From Paenibacillus_AA sp045062745 (GTDB lineage Bacteria; Bacillota; Bacilli; Paenibacillales; NBRC-103111), in contig NZ_JBJGED010000001.1 in assembly GCF_045062745.1 (NCBI RefSeq), positions 1 to 64,000 of the forward strand: DNA of 64,000 nt, in the 5' to 3' direction. The notes under the pieces are model-generated. The model ran no database searches and was not told the DNA's origin. It saw only the letters and a list, made by a program, of their open reading frames with translations. Both the position numbers and the translations under genes were made by a program. Shown in pieces: positions 50,952 through 59,840 of this stretch (its first letter is position 1; every line of letters starts with the position of its first letter).

Positions 50952-51590
50952 ATGGGATTCCGATCCGTCTTGAGCATGGCCCAACAATGGGCGGCCGAGC
51001 GAATTCAGCCGGGCGATACGGCCATTGACGCCACGATCGGCAACGGCGTCGATACGCTTATGCTGTGCCGGGCCGTCGGACCGACGGGGACGGTGCACGG
51101 CTTCGATGTGCAGCCTCGAGCGTTGGCCGAGACGCAGGCCCGCATCGAAGCCGAGGGCACGGCCCGCATTGCCCGGCCCGTGCTGCACCTGCGCAGCCAC
51201 GCCGAGATGCTCGAGGCGCTGCCTCCCGATTGCCGGGGCCGCGTGTCTGCCGTCATGTTCAATCTGGGCTACTTGCCCGGCGGCTCGGAAGACGCCGAAG
51301 AAGGCGCCGGTCCCATCATCACGCGACCGGACACGACACTGCCCGCGCTCGACGCGGCTCTCACGCTCCTCAAGCCGGATGGTGTCCTTACGATCGTCCT
51401 ATACAGCGGACACGCCGGGGGCGAAGAAGAAGCGGAAGCCGTCCGCTCGTGGGCGCAGCGGCTGCCGCAGCTGTCGTATCAGGTGCTGGTGTACCAATTT
51501 CTGAATGCCAAAGCGGAAGCCCCTTACCTCATCGGGGTGCTCAAGAAGAAACCGCCCGTTCAGGCGGACAAGGAGAGAACGAGACGATGA
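50952..51590 (+). CDS. mnmM: Class I SAM methyltransferase, YtqB/MnmM-like (tRNA U34 modification)
   Basis: 212 residues. VLSMAQQWAAERIQPGDTAI DATIG... begins a Rossmann fold with the GNGVDTLML SAM loop. AVMFNLGYLPGG matches the N-L-G-Y-L-P-G signature of YtqB, shown in Bacillus to be MnmM, which methylates nm5s2U to mnm5s2U at the tRNA wobble position. ATG 50952 has AAAGGA nine bases upstream. The stop overlaps the manA start (ATGA), so the two are translationally coupled, an unexpected pairing of tRNA modification with sugar metabolism. Confidence 0.85.
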   Translation: MGFRSVLSMAQQWAAERIQPGDTAIDATIGNGVDTLMLCRAVGPTGTVHGFDVQPRALAETQARIEAEGTARIARPVLHLRSHAEMLEALPPDCRGRVSAVMFNLGYLPGGSEDAEEGAGPIITRPDTTLPALDAALTLLKPDGVLTIVLYSGHAGGEEEAEAVRSWAQRLPQLSYQVLVYQFLNAKAEAPYLIGVLKKKPPVQADKERTRR

Positions 51591-52573
51591 CGACGAAGCC
51601 CTACCCTCTGCAATTCCAACCCGAGATGAAGGAACGCGTCTGGGGAGGCCGTGCCCTGGAGCAGTTCGGCCTGCAGCTGCCGGACGGCCCGATCGGCGAA
51701 GGCTGGATGATCGGCGACCATCCGAACGGCACGACCAAGGTAATGAACGGACCGCTCGCCGGACTCGGGCTCGATGAAGTGCGGGAGCGATACGGCTACG
51801 TCTTATTCGGGACGAAAGGAGCCCCCGCGGACAATAGCACCCGGTTCCCCTTGCTGATCAAGCTGCTGGACTGCAATGACGACTTGTCGGTGCAGGTACA
51901 CCCGGACAACGAGTACGATCGCTTGCCGCCCGGCGAACTCGGCAAAACCGAGATGTGGTATATCCTGGATGCAAAGCCCGGCGCCAAAATCATCTACGGG
52001 CTGAAGCCCGGCGTTACGCGCGAGACCTTCGCCCAAGCGATCGCGGAAGGCCGCATCCTGGAATCCCTTCAGGAGGTCGATGTGAAAGCGGGTGACTCGT
52101 TCTACATCCCGGCCGGAACGGTGCATGCCCTTTGCGCCGGCGTGCTGGCTGCAGAGATCCAGCAAAATTCGGACACGACGTACCGCCTGTACGATTACGA
52201 CCGGCCCGGTCTTGACGGCAAGCCCAGAGCGCTGCACATCGAGGACTCGCTGAACGTGATCGCCTATGAAGGAAGCGGCGCGAGCCGAATGACGACCGAG
52301 CTGCCCGGTCCCGGCCAATGGCTCCTCTTGGCCCGCTCCCCTTACTTCACGGTGGAAAAAGGCGCGGTCGACGGCACGTGGCCGTTGCAGACGACGCCGG
52401 AGAGCTTCGTCATTCTCATCGTGTGCGAAGGCACCGGCGCCTTGACATGGCCGGACAGCGCGCAGCCGGGCCGAATTCCGGTGAAGCCGGGCGACTGCTT
52501 CCTGCTGCCGGCGGGCCTGGGCGACTATACATTAGAAGGAACGTTCACCGTACTTCGCAGCTACTTGCCTTAA
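51587..52573 (+). CDS. manA: Mannose-6-phosphate isomerase, class I
   Basis: 328 residues; zinc enzyme interconverting mannose-6-phosphate and fructose-6-phosphate. The firmicute-type ManA signatures are MKERVWGGRALEQFG, DLSVQVHPDNEYDR with the zinc-binding His, LGKTEMWYILDAKPGAKIIY and YIPAGTVHALCAGVLAAEIQ with the second His. ATG 51587 overlaps the mnmM stop and has AAGGAG upstream. The in-frame upstream extension lies antiframe to mnmM and is rejected. It could serve mannose use or GDP-mannose supply for the glycosyltransferases upstream. Confidence 0.95.
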   Translation: MTTKPYPLQFQPEMKERVWGGRALEQFGLQLPDGPIGEGWMIGDHPNGTTKVMNGPLAGLGLDEVRERYGYVLFGTKGAPADNSTRFPLLIKLLDCNDDLSVQVHPDNEYDRLPPGELGKTEMWYILDAKPGAKIIYGLKPGVTRETFAQAIAEGRILESLQEVDVKAGDSFYIPAGTVHALCAGVLAAEIQQNSDTTYRLYDYDRPGLDGKPRALHIEDSLNVIAYEGSGASRMTTELPGPGQWLLLARSPYFTVEKGAVDGTWPLQTTPESFVILIVCEGTGALTWPDSAQPGRIPVKPGDCFLLPAGLGDYTLEGTFTVLRSYLP

Positions 52574-52602
52574 TCCAACTCAGACCAGGAGTCGAACTCG
52601 TT

Positions 52603-53370
52603 ATGGAACATCCTTCTTTAGAAATGCTGCTGTTTTTGATCGCGGCCGGTTTTTTGGCTTCGTTCATCGACTCGGTCGTCGGGGGCGGAGGCTTGATCTC
52701 CGTCCCTGCCCTTCTGCTGACCGGGCTGCCACCCGGTATGGTGCTCGGCACGAACAAGCTCGGGGGCACCGCCTCCTCGCTCACGAGCTCGGCCTCGTTC
52801 TTCCGCTCGGGGAAAATCAATCTCAAGCTCGTCCTCTGGCTGTTCCCGCTAGCCTTGGCCGGATCGGTCGGCGGGGCGGTGACGGTGCAGTACATCCCGG
52901 CTCCGTTCCTGAAGCCGATCGTGGTCATTTTGCTTATCCTGGTCACCGTGTACACTTTGTTCAAGAAAAATTGGGGAGCCATGTCTACTTACAAAGGGCT
53001 TGGCAAACGTACCGCGCTCGTGAGTGCGCTAGTGGCGCTCGTCATCGGGTTCTATGACGGGTTCTTCGGACCGGGCACGGGCTCGTTCCTCATCTTCGCC
53101 TTCCTGCTGCTAGGCTTCGACTTCGTCGGGGCGGCCGGCAATGCCAAGGTACTGAATCTCGCGAGCAACTTCGGCAGCCTGATCACGTTCATCCTCATGG
53201 GCTATGTGAATTTCTACTATGGATTGCCGATGGCGGCCGCGATGGTTGCAGGCGCGCTCGTCGGCTCCCGCCTCGCCATTCGTCGTGGGGTGTCGTATGT
53301 GAAGCCGCTGTTCATCCTCATGTCCACCCTTCTCATTGGCAAGCAGCTGTGGGATCTGTTCCACGTCTAA
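52603..53370 (+). CDS. TSUP (TauE/SafE) family membrane transporter
   Basis: 255 residues with about eight membrane helices. LIAAGFLASFIDSVVGGGGL and PPGMVLGTNKLGGTASSLTS form the first half-repeat, and FYDGFFGPGTGSFLIFAFLL with GNAKVLNLASNFGSLITFIL the second, the internal duplication typical of the family. Members export sulfite, organosulfonates or similar anions, or act with sulfur metabolism. AGGAG lies 11 bases upstream of ATG 52603, and the longer frame into manA is rejected. It follows manA by 29 bp. Substrate unknown. Confidence 0.92.
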   Translation: MEHPSLEMLLFLIAAGFLASFIDSVVGGGGLISVPALLLTGLPPGMVLGTNKLGGTASSLTSSASFFRSGKINLKLVLWLFPLALAGSVGGAVTVQYIPAPFLKPIVVILLILVTVYTLFKKNWGAMSTYKGLGKRTALVSALVALVIGFYDGFFGPGTGSFLIFAFLLLGFDFVGAAGNAKVLNLASNFGSLITFILMGYVNFYYGLPMAAAMVAGALVGSRLAIRRGVSYVKPLFILMSTLLIGKQLWDLFHV

Positions 53371-53416
53371 ACTCGTATCGCTTCATTAAAATAGTCTCGA
53401 CATAGGAGTGGTTGAC

Positions 53417-54712
53417 TTGACATCCTTATCCGCCGCCGCAAAACCATCCAATGCCGTCTGGCTCTATCTTGGCCGGGAGGCGCGCACCCCGGAGGAAGTG
53501 GAGCAGCTCCTCGACTGGTGCGGCCGCAACCGTATCGGCAAGGTGCTGGTCCACATGGACTTGCAGCCTGCCCATCAAGACGCGATTCGCGACCAATTGA
53601 ACCGCTTGACGGACGCTTGCGCATCCGCCGGCATCGAAGTCCATGGCATGATCAGCGCGCTGATCCAGCGCACGAAGAACCGCGTCGAGCTGCAGTTCCA
53701 AGATCCGGACTGCTACTGCGTCGACGTGCACGGCATCTCCAACTGGGACGAGCCCGTCTCCGGGACCGCCTATGTGCTCGATCCGGGCAAGCCGCAAGTC
53801 GTTGAGACGATCAGCCGAGGCGTCGGCCGGCTTCTCGAGACGTTCCCGGGCCTCGCCGGCGTGCATCTCGATTTCGTGCGGTACTACTACTTCGACAGCG
53901 TGCTGACGGTCGACACGAAGAGCGCCGGCCATTGGCTCGGCAGCGTGCCGAAGCCCGGTCAGCCGATCCGCATCGAGACGCTGAACGGTACCCGGACCAC
54001 CTTCTTCGTCGAGGAAGCGTCGAACGCGTACAACGACCCGCCGATCGGGGACAAGCTTACGCTGCGGCACGAGTACCGCTTCTGCTTCTGCGACGCCTGC
54101 GTGAGCGGCTTCCTCGCGCAGAGCGGCGTGCAGCTGCCGCCGGCGCTGGCGCTCACGCCAAGCGCCGCAGGCGCAGCTGCGCCCGACGCCGCAAGCGCTG
54201 ACGCCGACGCCGACAGCGCCCGCATCCTGCGCGGCGAGCGCGCGCAGTGGCTGCTGCGCGAGCACGCGGCGGCTTGGGCTGCGTATCGCGCAGGCCTCAT
54301 CACGGCGCTGATCGCTGCGATCCGCCGCGCCGGGCAAGACGTGCGGCCGACCACGCAGCTGTCGGCCACGATCTGGTACAACGCGCCGTACGGCAACGAG
54401 CTGCGCGGCTTGCCGCTGCAGCCGGACAGCGTGTACGACGGCTTCGGCCAGAAGTGGCAGGATTGGGTCGCCCAGGGGCTCGTCGACTTCCTCTGCCCGA
54501 TGGACTACTGGCTCGCGCCGGACAGCTTCGAAGCTGTCGTTAAGCAGCAAACAGCAGCGGCAGGCGAAGTCCCGGTCTACCCCGGCATCCTAAATTCCGC
54601 CGAATACGCACTGAACGCCGAACAGTTCCAAACGTACAAGACGGCCGCCGAGCTATCCGGCGCCGCCGGGATCACATTTTTCCATTACGGGTCCTGGAAA
54701 GAAGTCCTGTAA
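53417..54712 (+). CDS. Glycoside-hydrolase-like TIM-barrel protein of unknown activity
   Basis: 431 residues, no signal peptide. The pattern resembles glycosyl-hydrolase-like (GHL10/DUF4015-type) barrels: GKVLVHMDLQPAHQD, GIEVHGMISALIQ, the strand AGVHLDFVRYYYFD typical of these barrels, QLSATIWYN and DFLCPMDYWL. A Cys pair (CFCDACV) lies mid-protein, followed by a ~30-residue Ala/Asp-rich low-complexity stretch. TTG 53417 has TAGGAG eight bases upstream, whereas GTG 53408 overlaps that site. It lies after the TSUP gene by 46 bp and may be cotranscribed. Catalytic activity is unproven. Confidence 0.75.
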   Translation: MTSLSAAAKPSNAVWLYLGREARTPEEVEQLLDWCGRNRIGKVLVHMDLQPAHQDAIRDQLNRLTDACASAGIEVHGMISALIQRTKNRVELQFQDPDCYCVDVHGISNWDEPVSGTAYVLDPGKPQVVETISRGVGRLLETFPGLAGVHLDFVRYYYFDSVLTVDTKSAGHWLGSVPKPGQPIRIETLNGTRTTFFVEEASNAYNDPPIGDKLTLRHEYRFCFCDACVSGFLAQSGVQLPPALALTPSAAGAAAPDAASADADADSARILRGERAQWLLREHAAAWAAYRAGLITALIAAIRRAGQDVRPTTQLSATIWYNAPYGNELRGLPLQPDSVYDGFGQKWQDWVAQGLVDFLCPMDYWLAPDSFEAVVKQQTAAAGEVPVYPGILNSAEYALNAEQFQTYKTAAELSGAAGITFFHYGSWKEVL

Positions 54713-54731
54713 CGCCTCGCCCCTTCCGGTT

Positions 54732-54761
54732 TTGACTCGATTCTCGCAAACATGGTTTAAT
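54732..54761 (+). promoter_or_regulatory. Putative promoter of the signal peptidase gene
   Basis: TTGACT and TTTAAT are separated by 18 bases, about 28 bp upstream of the start codon. Confidence 0.5.
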
Positions 54762-54789
54762 AGTAATAGACTGGAAGGGAGCGTGGCAC

Positions 54790-55311
54790 ATGCCTAGAAT
54801 GAAATCGATCGTGAAGGAATGGATCTTGCCGCTGGCGATCGCGGTTGTGCTCAGCGTGCTGATGCAGACGTATGTAGCGCAAGCCGTGAAGGTGCCTACC
54901 GGCTCCATGGAACCGAACATCGCCATCAATGACCGCCTCTTCATGGAGAAGCTCGTCAAGTTCACCCATTGGGAGCACAGCGACATCGTCGTCTTCAACC
55001 ACGACGCAGACGGCAAGGGCGAGGTCCGCTACGTGAAGCGCCTCATCGGCCTGCCTGGGGATACCATCGAGGTGAGGGGCGGCGTGCTGTACCGCAACGG
55101 CGTGGCGGTCGACGAGCCGTACTTGACGGTCGTGACGAATTACAATTTCGGTCCGGTCGAGGTGCCCGACCATCATTACTTCTTCCTCGGCGACAACCGC
55201 AACTTGAGCTACGACGGCCACCTGTGGCCGAACCGGTTCGTCGACGAGAGCAAGCTCGTAGGCAAAATCTTGTTCCGCTATTACCCGTTCTCCAGCGCCG
55301 GGACGTTGTAA
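54790..55311 (+). CDS. Type I signal peptidase
   Basis: 173 residues; membrane serine protease that removes signal peptides, here of the single-transmembrane Sip (S/T/U/V) kind. One N-terminal membrane helix (WILPLAIAVVLSVLMQTYV) precedes the catalytic Ser39 in KVPTGSMEPNI. The Lys base is in RYVKRLIGLPGD, and FLGDNRNLSYDGHLWP is the family's box E with slight variation (usually GDNR-x-x-S-x-DSR; here S-Y-D-G-H). GGAAGGGAG precedes the ATG. It is a monocistronic unit with its own promoter and a terminator. Confidence 0.95.
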   Translation: MPRMKSIVKEWILPLAIAVVLSVLMQTYVAQAVKVPTGSMEPNIAINDRLFMEKLVKFTHWEHSDIVVFNHDADGKGEVRYVKRLIGLPGDTIEVRGGVLYRNGVAVDEPYLTVVTNYNFGPVEVPDHHYFFLGDNRNLSYDGHLWPNRFVDESKLVGKILFRYYPFSSAGTL

Positions 55312-55328
55312 TCGGCAAAATAATACCG

Positions 55329-55365
55329 AAGCCCCCCTTAGCCACTTCACGACTAAGGGGGGCTT
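55329..55365. terminator. Terminator between signal peptidase and AraC genes
   Basis: AAGCCCCCCTTAG pairs perfectly with CTAAGGGGGGCTT around an 11-base loop between convergent genes. Confidence 0.85.
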
Positions 55366-55369
55366 CTCT

Positions 55370-57610
55370 CTATTCCTCCACCGGCACCGCCCCGGCCAGC
55401 TGCTCCTTGCGGAACTCGCGCGGCGACATGCCGCTCCACTTCTTGAACATCCGGTTGAACGAATTCACATTTTGGTAACCCGCTCGCACGGCGATGTCCT
55501 GCACGCGCATATCGGTCTCGAGCAGCATGCGCTGCGCCTCGCGGATCCGGACGCCGTTGACGTAGTCGACGAAGTATTCGCCCGTCTTCTCCTTGAACAC
55601 GGTAGACAAGTACCCGGCCGTGATCGGCAGATGCTCCGCCACGATCTCCAGCGTCAAGTCCTCGGCGTAGTGCTGCTCGATATAGTGCAGGACAAAATCG
55701 ATCGTCGGGTCCGCATTCTTACGCTGTCCCCGGATCTCCTCGCACGCCGCGACTAGCAGCCGGCTGAAGAATCGGCGATAATGCCGGCCGGCATAGAAGC
55801 TCTCTCCCGTGCGCAGGCCGGTCAAGACCGGCTCGATCGCCTCATCGTCCAGGCGCAGCGCGTGCAACGTCTTGCGCACCTTCTGCACGATCTCGACGAC
55901 GAACTCCTGATATTGCTGCACCGTCGCGCACTTGCGCTCCATGAGCGCGAGATGCCGGTCGAGCAGCTGCAGCAGCTCCTGCGTATTGCCGGCCGCGAGG
56001 TTCGAGTCGAACTGCTGCTCCTGGGCAGGGGGGAATAGGTGCCCGGCGGGCCGTCCCGCCGTCTCTCGTACGACCTGTGTCGACTCCTTCAGCTTCCGCT
56101 GCTGCAGCAGCTTGACCGTCTGCTCGTAGGCCACCGTGACGTCCGTCTGCGGCGGGAAGGCCGGGGAGACCGCGATCGTGAAGAAATAATAGTCCTTGTC
56201 GTGGCTCAACACTTGCAATAGCTCCTCGATATACGCGGTGAGTCGAGTCTCGTCGGTGTCGCCGAGCACCGTCAGCATTTGCCGGCTCTCCACCTGCAGC
56301 GTGAGCGCTGTCGGGAATACCTGGCGGATGCCGGTATTAATGAATTCGTAGATGCAGTAAGTCAGCGGCCCCGGCTCTTCCTTCATTTCTTCCCAGAACC
56401 GGTCTTTGTACGTAATTTCATAAATGATAAAGCGGTTCACCTGCAACAGCATCGAGTCGACTGCGCCGCGGGAGCCGTTGTGAATGTTCTTCAGCTTGTT
56501 CAAGTATCCGAACGAAGCGAGCTGGTTGTCCTTGTGCATCAGGTCGAGCTGGATCTTCGCATTCGTCGTGAGCATGTCCTCCAGCTTCCGGCCGATGAGC
56601 TCGAACTCGCGGATTTTGCTCTTGAACAGCCCCTCCTGCCCGCCGATCGGCTTCTGGATCGTGCTCACCATCATTTTCACCGGCTTATGGAACCGCATGC
56701 TGAACCAGACGGACAGCACGACGCTGACGGTCAGAGCGAGCAGAAGCAGCAGGATCAAGGTCAGGTTCAGCCGGGACACTTGTTCCGAGATGCTCGCCCC
56801 CGGTACAATGTTCAAATAAGTGAATCCGGTGAACTCGCCTTTCCGATAAAAGTAATAAGTATTGTCCTGCAAGACGTAAGTATCGTCGCCGGTCAGCTGG
56901 GGGATCCGCTGCAGATCGGTCTGCCCGGTCGTCGAGTAGATCGGGCGCTTGGCTTGGTCATAGATGATGAAGTTCGCGTTGACCGAGCGGTGGAAGGCGC
57001 GGAACAGCTTGCCCGCATCGAGCATGGCGACCAGGTAGAAGTCGTTGTTCTGCCAATGTTTATTAATGTAAGGGATGAACTGTCCCTTCGGCATCGCTTC
57101 GCCGGATTGGTAGAAGGCGTGCTCGCGGAACGAGGCCATCGGGAATATTTTCGACGTATACGTCTCCTGGAACTGCTGCTGCCAGAAGGCGTCAGGATAC
57201 TCCGGACTCGCATAAAACTTCTCGAACAGCGATACCCGGTCGTTCGTCCCCGTACGGCTCAGCGTGAGGGTCGGGTCTTGGAACACTACGATCGCATTGT
57301 CCACGTAGATCAGCGGATTGCCGACCACCTTGACGATCTCCTGCTTGATCCGATCCAGCAATTGAAACCGCGCATTCCCGGTGCTCATCAGCAAGCCGCT
57401 CATCTCGTCGTTGAAATAAAGCGCATACATTTGTTTTTGCACAAGCTGAAAATGTTCTTCATACCGATCCGAGGTGAACCGGATGTTCTGGGCGTTGTAA
57501 CGGATGATCTCCCCTCGGATATTGCTCTGGAAAAAGGTGAACGAGAGGTAGTTGAACGAAACGAGCAAGACGATCACGGCGAGAAAGCCGAGCAAGAGCC
57601 GGAGGAGCAA
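55370..57610 (-). CDS. Membrane-anchored AraC-family transcriptional regulator (next to importer B)
   Basis: 746 residues. The N-terminal membrane helix (LLGFLAVIVLLVSFNYLSFT), an extracytoplasmic sensor-like region of ~230 residues, a second helix (LTLILLLLLALTVSVVLSVW), a long linker, and a C-terminal AraC domain (LEIVAEHLPITAGYLSTVFK, VRAGYQNVNSFNRMFKKWSG) give the same architecture as the regulator at 2917. It is divergent from importer B at 57941 and presumably controls it in response to an extracellular glycan. The start is TTG 57610; the frame stays open upstream for ~15 codons without a good start, so the true N-terminus may be slightly longer. Confidence 0.9.
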   Translation of the reverse strand: MLLRLLLGFLAVIVLLVSFNYLSFTFFQSNIRGEIIRYNAQNIRFTSDRYEEHFQLVQKQMYALYFNDEMSGLLMSTGNARFQLLDRIKQEIVKVVGNPLIYVDNAIVVFQDPTLTLSRTGTNDRVSLFEKFYASPEYPDAFWQQQFQETYTSKIFPMASFREHAFYQSGEAMPKGQFIPYINKHWQNNDFYLVAMLDAGKLFRAFHRSVNANFIIYDQAKRPIYSTTGQTDLQRIPQLTGDDTYVLQDNTYYFYRKGEFTGFTYLNIVPGASISEQVSRLNLTLILLLLLALTVSVVLSVWFSMRFHKPVKMMVSTIQKPIGGQEGLFKSKIREFELIGRKLEDMLTTNAKIQLDLMHKDNQLASFGYLNKLKNIHNGSRGAVDSMLLQVNRFIIYEITYKDRFWEEMKEEPGPLTYCIYEFINTGIRQVFPTALTLQVESRQMLTVLGDTDETRLTAYIEELLQVLSHDKDYYFFTIAVSPAFPPQTDVTVAYEQTVKLLQQRKLKESTQVVRETAGRPAGHLFPPAQEQQFDSNLAAGNTQELLQLLDRHLALMERKCATVQQYQEFVVEIVQKVRKTLHALRLDDEAIEPVLTGLRTGESFYAGRHYRRFFSRLLVAACEEIRGQRKNADPTIDFVLHYIEQHYAEDLTLEIVAEHLPITAGYLSTVFKEKTGEYFVDYVNGVRIREAQRMLLETDMRVQDIAVRAGYQNVNSFNRMFKKWSGMSPREFRKEQLAGAVPVEE

Positions 57611-57940
57611 AGAAGAAGCGCCGAATTGAACCCGCGTAATCAGACGGATACGACCTCACCTCCGAACAGGTTGGCATGCGATTTGGGGATGATTTTATCA
57701 TACATGACCGGGGTTGCCACCGGAAGAGTGCTTCCGGTCCCCTTTCTACGCAAATTCCAGAATAGTTAACAAATTTTCGAAATCCGCAGATCTGCGTACT
57801 TTTCCGAATTGCTATGGATTCCAAATCCCGGGTCGGGTGGTATGCTGAGAGCATGTTCACGTCGCGCCGACGGCCGGTGCCGCCTGTGGACTCCATCCGT
57901 TGAAAGCGTCATCAAGCCTGTAGATCGGGGGATTGCGGAC
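57611..57940. other. Divergent control region of importer B
   Basis: 330 bases without a supported gene. It contains a hairpin CCGGAAG-agtg-CTTCCGG at about 57720-57737, a possible extended -10 (TGGTATGCT at about 57838), and the cre site at 57901. It should hold the operators of the membrane AraC regulator. Confidence 0.5.
57901..57914 (+). promoter_or_regulatory. Putative CcpA binding site (cre) before importer B
   Basis: TGAAAGCGTCATCA matches TGWAARCGYTWNCW at 13 of 14 positions, 26 bp before the first permease start. The position close to the start codon fits a roadblock or repression site. Confidence 0.55.
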
Positions 57941-58855
57941 ATGAATCAAACGCCTGTGTTATGGAGGAGAGCGGTCAAAAGCAAATATTTGCTGCTGATG
58001 TTTCTGCCCTGCTTGTTGTATTATGTCATCTTCAAGTATTTGCCCATGGTCGGCATCGTGATCTCGTTCAAGGACTACAGCCTGTATAAAGGCATCTGGG
58101 CGAGCAATTGGGTCGGGCTGAAGTATTACAAGCTGTTCTTCCACAGCCCGGACTTCTGGGTCCTCCTGCGCAATACGTTTCTGCTCGGCGTCTATAAGCT
58201 GATCTTCGGCTTTCCCGCCCCGATCCTCCTGGCGCTGCTCCTGAACGAAGTAAAGCACGTCTTGTTCAAGCGGTTCGTCCAGACGGTCAGCTACTTGCCG
58301 CACTTCATCTCGAACGTCGTCGTCGCGGGCATGGTCGTCATGTTCCTGTCGCCGTCCACCGGCTTCGTGAACCGGATCATCGCGTCGTTCGGCTTCGAAC
58401 CGATTCATTTCATGATCAAGCCCGAACTGTTCCGCTTCATCTATGTAGGCTCGGAAATTTGGCAGCATATCGGGTGGGAAGCGATCATTTATTTGGCAGC
58501 GCTTACTTCGATCGATCCGGCCCTCTACGAAGCCGCCGACATCGACGGCGCGAGCCGTTGGCGGAAGCTGTGGAACGTCACGTTGCCCGGCATTTCCTCC
58601 ACCATCATCATCCTGTTCATCTTGAACGTCGGCCGCGTGCTCGAGATCGGTTTCGAAAAAGTGTTCCTCCTGTACAACCCGGCCACCTATTCGACTGCCG
58701 ACATTCTGAGTACGTACGTGTACCGGACGGGGCTCATCAGCGGCAACTTCAGCTATGCAGCGGCCATCGACATGTTTACCGGCGTCGTCTGCCTCGTCTT
58801 CATAGTCACCACGAATGCGCTTAGCCGTCGCTTGTCGCAGACGAGTCTGTGGTAA
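57941..58855 (+). CDS. Sugar ABC importer B, permease 1 (LplB-type)
   Basis: 304 residues with about six membrane helices (KYLLLMFLPCLLYYVIFKYL first). The EAA loop is EAADIDGASRWRKLWNVTLP. It pairs with the permease at 58944 and lipoprotein at 59841. ATG 57941 has GGGGGA eight bases upstream; the longer ORF runs over the cre site and is rejected. A hairpin repeat separates it from permease 2. No ATPase gene is nearby. In this operon the permeases come before the binding protein, the reverse of importer A. Confidence 0.92.
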   Translation: MNQTPVLWRRAVKSKYLLLMFLPCLLYYVIFKYLPMVGIVISFKDYSLYKGIWASNWVGLKYYKLFFHSPDFWVLLRNTFLLGVYKLIFGFPAPILLALLLNEVKHVLFKRFVQTVSYLPHFISNVVVAGMVVMFLSPSTGFVNRIIASFGFEPIHFMIKPELFRFIYVGSEIWQHIGWEAIIYLAALTSIDPALYEAADIDGASRWRKLWNVTLPGISSTIIILFILNVGRVLEIGFEKVFLLYNPATYSTADILSTYVYRTGLISGNFSYAAAIDMFTGVVCLVFIVTTNALSRRLSQTSLW

Positions 58856-58864
58856 AAACCTATC

Positions 58865-58922
58865 CCCACAAAGTGAAGATTCGCTCTGGAGGTATTCCAA
58901 GTACTTTGCGGGGGGCCCCGAA
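58865..58922 (+). repeat. Intercistronic hairpin element, copy 3
   Basis: It starts CCCCACAAAGTGAAGATTCG and ends TACTTTGCGGGGGGCCCC on the plus strand. It shares the closing stem, the GTGAAG block, the CTCT centre and the GTATTCC block with the two copies between glgD and glgA. Orientation relative to transcription is the same. It lies between the two permease genes, ending ~20 bp before the ATG of the second. Confidence 0.75.
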
Positions 58923-58943
58923 ACATGAAAGGAGGATGCATCC

Positions 58944-59813
58944 ATGAAACGCCGCTCGTTCTCCGTTTTCTCGGTCGTTGTCACGATCCTGCTGCTCGGG
59001 GTCGTCGTCGCCACCTTGTATCCGTTCGTGCATATGGCCGCCGTGTCGCTCAGCAGCAACGTCCCGGTCATGCGCGGCGAGGTGAGCTGGTATCCGAAGG
59101 GCCTTCAGTTCGACATTTACCGGCTTGTCCTGAAGGACCCCCGTATCGGCACCGCGTATCGGAACACGATCACCTATGTCGTCGTCGGGACGGCGATCTC
59201 GCTCGTCGTCACCTCCCTCGGGGCGTATGCGCTGGCCAAACGAGATATGCTGTTCCACCGCGGCTTCACGCTGCTCATCATTTTTACGATGTTCTTCGGA
59301 GGCGGCATGATCCCAACATTCCTCGTCGTGAAGTCGCTTGGCGTCATCGACACGATCTGGGGCATGGTCCTGCCCGGCGCCGTCAGCACCTGGAACCTGC
59401 TGATCATGCGGACGTTCTTCTCCAATATGCCGGCCGAGCTCGAGGAATCGGGGCGTATCGACGGCCTGAGCGATATCGGGGTGTTCTTCCGTATCGTCGT
59501 CCCGCTGTCGCAAGCGGTGTTCGCCACCATCGGCCTGTTCTACGCGGTCGGGCTGTGGAACAATTTTCTCCTGCCGCTCTTGTACTTGCGCGATCAGGAT
59601 CTCTTCCCGCTTCAGGTCATCCTGCGCAACATCGTGCTCGCCGGCCAGATGAATCAGGCGGACAGTACCGCCATCGGCGACGCCAACGTGATTCTGGAGG
59701 AAACGCTCAAGTACGCGACCATCATGGTGTCCACCGTTCCCATTCTCTTGGTCTACCCCTTCCTGCAAAAGTATTTCGTCAAAGGCGTCATGATCGGGGC
59801 GGTCAAGGGTTAA
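58944..59813 (+). CDS. Sugar ABC importer B, permease 2 (YtcP-type)
   Basis: 289 residues with six membrane helices. The EAA loop is LEESGRIDGLSDIGVFFRIV and the C-terminal signature YPFLQKYFVKGVMIGAVKG. AAAGGAGG lies about nine bases upstream of the ATG. It works with permease 1 and the lipoprotein encoded downstream. Confidence 0.93.
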   Translation: MKRRSFSVFSVVVTILLLGVVVATLYPFVHMAAVSLSSNVPVMRGEVSWYPKGLQFDIYRLVLKDPRIGTAYRNTITYVVVGTAISLVVTSLGAYALAKRDMLFHRGFTLLIIFTMFFGGGMIPTFLVVKSLGVIDTIWGMVLPGAVSTWNLLIMRTFFSNMPAELEESGRIDGLSDIGVFFRIVVPLSQAVFATIGLFYAVGLWNNFLLPLLYLRDQDLFPLQVILRNIVLAGQMNQADSTAIGDANVILEETLKYATIMVSTVPILLVYPFLQKYFVKGVMIGAVKG

Positions 59814-59840
59814 CCAATACCAAAAAGGAGAGGTTCTGGT

